Shown here piece by piece: positions 61,701 to 64,000 of a DNA stretch of 64,000 bases (the stretch's first letter is position 1; every line of letters starts with the position of its first letter). The DNA is from Foetidibacter luteolus (lineage in GTDB: Bacteria > Bacteroidota > Bacteroidia > Chitinophagales > Chitinophagaceae). Position numbers and translations under genes: made by a program. The stretch spans positions 1-64,000 of the forward strand of contig NZ_VVIP01000062.1 of assembly GCF_009650435.1 (NCBI RefSeq), written 5' to 3'. The notes under the pieces are model-generated. The model ran no database searches. It saw only the letters and a program-made list of their open reading frames with translations, and was not told where the DNA came from.

Positions 61701-61922
61701 TACATTAAACTGAGAACTGTTGACCTGGGTTATACCATTCCTCAAAGCCTTGCTGAAAGATGGCACATAAGCCGGCTGAGGTTGTATGTATCTGCCCAGA
61801 ACCTGTTTATGATAAAGAAAACCTGGGGCGATGACCGGTTTACCGGTGGCGACCCTGAAAACCCCGGCACAGGTTACCCCATGCCTCTGAATGCATTTTT
61901 TGGCGTTAACGTTACTTTTTAA
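58752..61922 (+). CDS. SusC/RagA TonB-linked outer-membrane receptor
   Basis: A signal region with an unusual His/Cys-rich leader (residues about 1-42) precedes a carboxypeptidase-D-like domain (about 48-120, RVSGVVADTRGAKLAGVSVT). The plug follows (DTIVVSTGYMTQKKADLTGA, VQIRGITSINSSPALIVLDG, DIESMQVLKDAASASIYG, AAGGVILVNTKKG). The barrel ends in MPLNAFFGVNVTF. There is no STN domain, so it is not coupled to a sigma/FecR system, unlike the first SusC gene. It works with the SusD gene 12 bp downstream to import an unknown glycan or peptide. Confidence 0.96.
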   Translation: MKNTMHCHASLCLCAYLIKRHLKRIASLVILLFNFSFFANASPPWQERRVSGVVADTRGAKLAGVSVTIKNSSAATTTDAEGRFTISTGSNAKTLVFAYVGMLTKEVSIGTADSYNVVLEEDNNMLDTIVVSTGYMTQKKADLTGAVSLISKADFAKNPSANVLRSLQGKVPGMFVTTDGNPAENVGVQIRGITSINSSPALIVLDGQPVNINLRDINPNDIESMQVLKDAASASIYGSRAAGGVILVNTKKGRRGETSVTYDGYVGMSKIRGVPEMLDAEGYGRALWQATVNDGDDPASAIRIYDYDWNYNPDGVPVLNSITPRQWLNDAQTMPSSNTNWFNAGTKTGIQQNHQLSITGGSDRLSSLFSLNYYNNEGTQLSSFFRRLSARFNNDYQLIKGRVTIGENMTLTSLKMRDVNSTYGFLVMPPNIPVYANDGSWGGVAMPLGMDDFNNPVRELEINRDNTPNFLKVLGTIYANIKLLNNLQFKTQFGIDYSMWYERNIQRKWTEAGGKSSSLNGVTQNNWHNIGQTWTNTLTYNLNLGKSRVDMLAGLETYRFTTENFDAYRETILLENRDYAYLSAATGERRILNGGGSDRTLLSYFGKINYSYDSRYLLSATLRRDGASVFGANNRFGTFPAFSAGWRINNEEFFKSVAFVSDLKLRASWGQNGNSAPLDAGRLVNIYVTDVNGTSYAIGGNATGSIPSGYRRNSLGNPDLKWETTTQTNIGIDFALFNNRLTGSVDWFNKKTTDMLFEPPYIGSLGEGGFRWVNAANMTNKGVEMMVGWNGGKRDFTYTVTGNFSLYRNKINSVPENVKYTYGGNGLLDNIIGRPLNSFYGLVADGIFKTQKEVDDAAQQQGKGIGRIRYKDLDGDGQINETYDRTWIGIRDPDFLAGLNFEARYKNFDLTFFIQGVFGNDVYNSWKELSDFWNIGVQNDRNHPLRILQAWSPLNPNSNIPALSRRDANGEKRLSTYFIENGSYIKLRTVDLGYTIPQSLAERWHISRLRLYVSAQNLFMIKKTWGDDRFTGGDPENPGTGYPMPLNAFFGVNVTF

Positions 61923-61934
61923 AGATTGTAAACC

Positions 61935-63686
61935 ATGAACACACCTAAAACATTTTTAGCGATATGTTGCTTTGCAATGCTGGTTACAGGTTGCAGCAAA
62001 TTTCTGGAAGTTGAGCCCAAGGGCGTTTTGTCTGAGTCGCAGGTTGAAGGCCCGGACCAGTTGGAAAATTTTGTTATTGCGGCCTACGCGTATATGCCTT
62101 CGCTGGGTTTTGGCGATACCCATGCCCCGTGGATACAAAGCGTACGATCTGATGACTCCTACAAAGGTGGCGGCGGCTTAAGCGACCAAACACCGTGGTA
62201 CGAAATGGAGCTGTACACAGCCGTTACCAGTAACATAGGCAACAACGACGGCCCCTGGTACCGTGGCTATTGCGGCATAAGCCGGGCCAATACAGCCTTG
62301 CGCTTACTAAACAAAGTGGATGGAGCGCTGTTTGATAAAAAAGACCAGCGCATAGCGGAAATGAAGTTTTTGCGTGGCTGGATTTATATGGGCATGAAGC
62401 TGCGCTGGAACTATGTTCCCTACATTTCTGATACTGTTCCTAACGACGCCATTATTGTGGAAGGTATTTCCAACAGGCCCGATGGCATGACGAATGATTT
62501 AAACCTGTGGGATAAGATTGTACAGGATTTTGAAGAAGCCGCCAATGTATTACCCGAAACACAACCAGAAAAAGGAAGGCCAACACAATACGCCGCGCAT
62601 GCGCTTGCTGCAAAGGCTTTATTGTTTCGTGCATACGAGCAAAACGATGCACACCAGGTAATCAATATCAACAAAGAAACGCTTAACAAAGCGCTGGCGC
62701 ATATTGATATAATTATGCAGAAAGATGGCGCCATGTTTGACCTTGAGCCAGACTTTGCCAACAACTTCCTGATTGATTTTGACAATGCCACCAAAGAATC
62801 GCTGTGGGAAATACAATACTCCATTGATGACGGCACAACCGACGGCCGTGTAAACCGTGGCGATGAATTGAACGCCCCCTGGTGGTCTCCCTATTTTACC
62901 TGTTGCGATTTTCATAAGGTTTCTCATACCATGGTAAACGCGTTTAAAACAGATGGTAACGGCTTGCCCGATTTTACTAACTACAACAATACAGACATCA
63001 ACGGCCAGGCTTATGTGCAATACTTTAAAGATCATTCGTTCGACCCCAGGATGGGGCACACGGTTGCCATACCAGGTTACCCGTGGAAGTATAATAACAA
63101 CATCATGTTTGAAGAATCCGGCTCCAGGGCGCCGTTCCAGTATGGCTACTTCAACTCTATGAAAGAACAGGTTGACCCTAACTGTACCTGTATTTTCCGG
63201 CCGTTTTATGTGTACAATTCCATGAACAAAAAAGAAATCCGCTACTCTGAAGTATTGTTATGGAAAGCCGAAATACTCATACAGCTTGATCGCTTTACAG
63301 AGGCTTTACCGTTGATAAACAGGATAAGAACACGTGCTGCCAACAGCACAGCCCGGTTAAAGAAAAACGATGGCACGCTGTGGATGGATTATACGCTGCA
63401 GACTTACCAGCCCGGCGTTAACTGCAACTGGACGAAAGACTTTGCCTGGCAGGCCCTTATGTGGGAAAACCGGCTGGAGCTTGCCTGCGAGGGCCGCCGC
63501 TTCTTTGACCTGCTGCGCTGGGGCCAGTTAGAGCCTGTGATGAACGCTTACATCAACAAAGAAAAAACAAGGTTCGATTGGTTTTCACTTGGCCGCTTCA
63601 CTGCAGGCAGGGATGAATATTTACCTATTCCGCAAGCACAGATGAACTGGTCAAAGGGCAGCTACAAACAAAATCCCGGTTATTAA
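61935..63686 (+). CDS. RagB/SusD-family outer-membrane lipoprotein
   Basis: The lipoprotein signal ends in MLVTGC. SusD features are FLEVEPKGVLSESQVEGPDQ, EMKFLRGWIYMGMKLRW, a long insert-rich middle and the C-terminal MWENRLELACEGRRFFDLLRWG with YLPIPQAQMNWSKGSYKQNPGY. At 583 aa it is larger than the first SusD protein. It should cap the barrel of the preceding SusC protein and bind its substrate. A lipoprotein gene starts 18 bp after its stop, so the locus continues beyond the window. Confidence 0.95.
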   Translation: MNTPKTFLAICCFAMLVTGCSKFLEVEPKGVLSESQVEGPDQLENFVIAAYAYMPSLGFGDTHAPWIQSVRSDDSYKGGGGLSDQTPWYEMELYTAVTSNIGNNDGPWYRGYCGISRANTALRLLNKVDGALFDKKDQRIAEMKFLRGWIYMGMKLRWNYVPYISDTVPNDAIIVEGISNRPDGMTNDLNLWDKIVQDFEEAANVLPETQPEKGRPTQYAAHALAAKALLFRAYEQNDAHQVININKETLNKALAHIDIIMQKDGAMFDLEPDFANNFLIDFDNATKESLWEIQYSIDDGTTDGRVNRGDELNAPWWSPYFTCCDFHKVSHTMVNAFKTDGNGLPDFTNYNNTDINGQAYVQYFKDHSFDPRMGHTVAIPGYPWKYNNNIMFEESGSRAPFQYGYFNSMKEQVDPNCTCIFRPFYVYNSMNKKEIRYSEVLLWKAEILIQLDRFTEALPLINRIRTRAANSTARLKKNDGTLWMDYTLQTYQPGVNCNWTKDFAWQALMWENRLELACEGRRFFDLLRWGQLEPVMNAYINKEKTRFDWFSLGRFTAGRDEYLPIPQAQMNWSKGSYKQNPGY

Positions 63687-63704
63687 TCCAAAAAAACAAG
63701 CATC

Positions 63705-64000
63705 ATGAAAAATATCATGCTTCTAATATTGTTTGCCGCAATAGCAGCAATTACAGGCTGCGTTAAAACAAACATCAGCGCCAAGCAGGGCGTTAGTTTA
63801 CCTGCGGTTGAAAACCTGGCTTTGCAGCCAGTTAGCGAAACAGAAGTTAAGCTTAGCTGGCAAATGCCAAAAACCATTCCCGCTGAAATTAACCAGCCAC
63901 TTAATGTGCTTATTGAAGTAAAGGAGCAGCTTAATACAGGCCGTACCTTGCCGGTGTTCAACACCACATTAACAGGGGCGCCAACAGAATTTCTGTACAC
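63705..64000 (+). CDS. Lipoprotein of the second SusC/SusD locus, truncated by the window edge
   Basis: The frame MKNIMLLILFAAIAAITGC is a lipoprotein signal. About 80 more residues follow before the window ends, including LPAVENLALQPVSETEVKLSW, which looks like the start of a fibronectin type III or similar beta-sandwich. Such surface lipoproteins (some labelled DUF4945) often follow SusD genes and bind the same substrate. The opposite-strand frame over this area is a shadow. Confidence 0.75.
   Translation, partial: MKNIMLLILFAAIAAITGCVKTNISAKQGVSLPAVENLALQPVSETEVKLSWQMPKTIPAEINQPLNVLIEVKEQLNTGRTLPVFNTTLTGAPTEFLY

Noticed and set aside
63683..64000. A 105-aa minus-strand frame at the right edge
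   Set aside because: It is opposite the lipoprotein gene starting at 63705, which has a clear lipobox and SusD-linked context.

Overview
The window looks like a chromosomal piece of a Bacteroidota bacterium, most likely of the family Chitinophagaceae. This is inferred from two SusC/SusD pairs, an ECF sigma/FecR pair feeding a TonB-dependent receptor, a type IX secretion (T9SS) C-terminal signal, promoter-like TAnnTTTG boxes, and families largely confined to this phylum (DUF2851, DUF4199, DUF5916, DUF6728-like, DUF3857/transglutaminase). Gene order is chromosomal (topA, rpe, lpxB, hscB, maf, a tRNA-Leu). No rRNA, CRISPR array or phage was seen.

Layout. 0.2-2.2 kb: three AT-richer accessory genes, one of them DUF2625. 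2.5-5.7 kb: a membrane-anchored LytTR regulator followed by a DUF5916 outer-membrane protein. 6.1-13.6 kb: exported proteins (T9SS cargo, OmpA-like, FG-GAP, TPR lipoprotein, TolB-like) around rpe. 13.6-17.1 kb: a membrane protein, FKBP lipoprotein, methyltransferase and MFS exporter. 17.5-21.7 kb: a three-gene minus-strand cluster with a class-III PLP enzyme, a PhnZ-like HD oxygenase and a fused E1 2-oxoacid dehydrogenase; this is the best candidate for an undescribed pathway. 21.9-28.5 kb: DUF2851, then maf, a UbiA-type prenyltransferase and a KdsC-like phosphatase, IscX and ferredoxin, a DUF2520 protein and an alpha/beta hydrolase. 28.6-33.5 kb: a transglutaminase-like protein and topA. 33.9-40.6 kb: sigma/FecR/SusC/SusD. 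41.2-49.1 kb: a small exported protein, a membrane-tethered LuxR regulator with a DUF4199 gene broken by one amber codon, tRNA-Leu, hscB, a PaaK-like ligase, a small DUF6728-like gene, a receiver protein with a sugar transferase, and lpxB. 49.3-52.0 kb: an AT-rich accessory island holding two copies of an internally deleted REP-associated transposase remnant around a cassette of unknown genes, plus a pentapeptide-repeat gene. 52.1-56.8 kb: a giant two-component-type sensor whose kinase core is degenerate, divergent from an AraC regulator and DUF983. 57.2-64.0 kb: DUF1348, then a second SusC/SusD pair and the start of a lipoprotein.

Intergenic space is full of dispersed repeats. The main family (about 105 bp) has eight full copies plus a variant. 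A second family (about 60 bp) has six copies, several abutting terminators or gene 3' ends. There are also smaller families and a 139-bp tandem repeat. Many short reading frames over these repeats are spurious.
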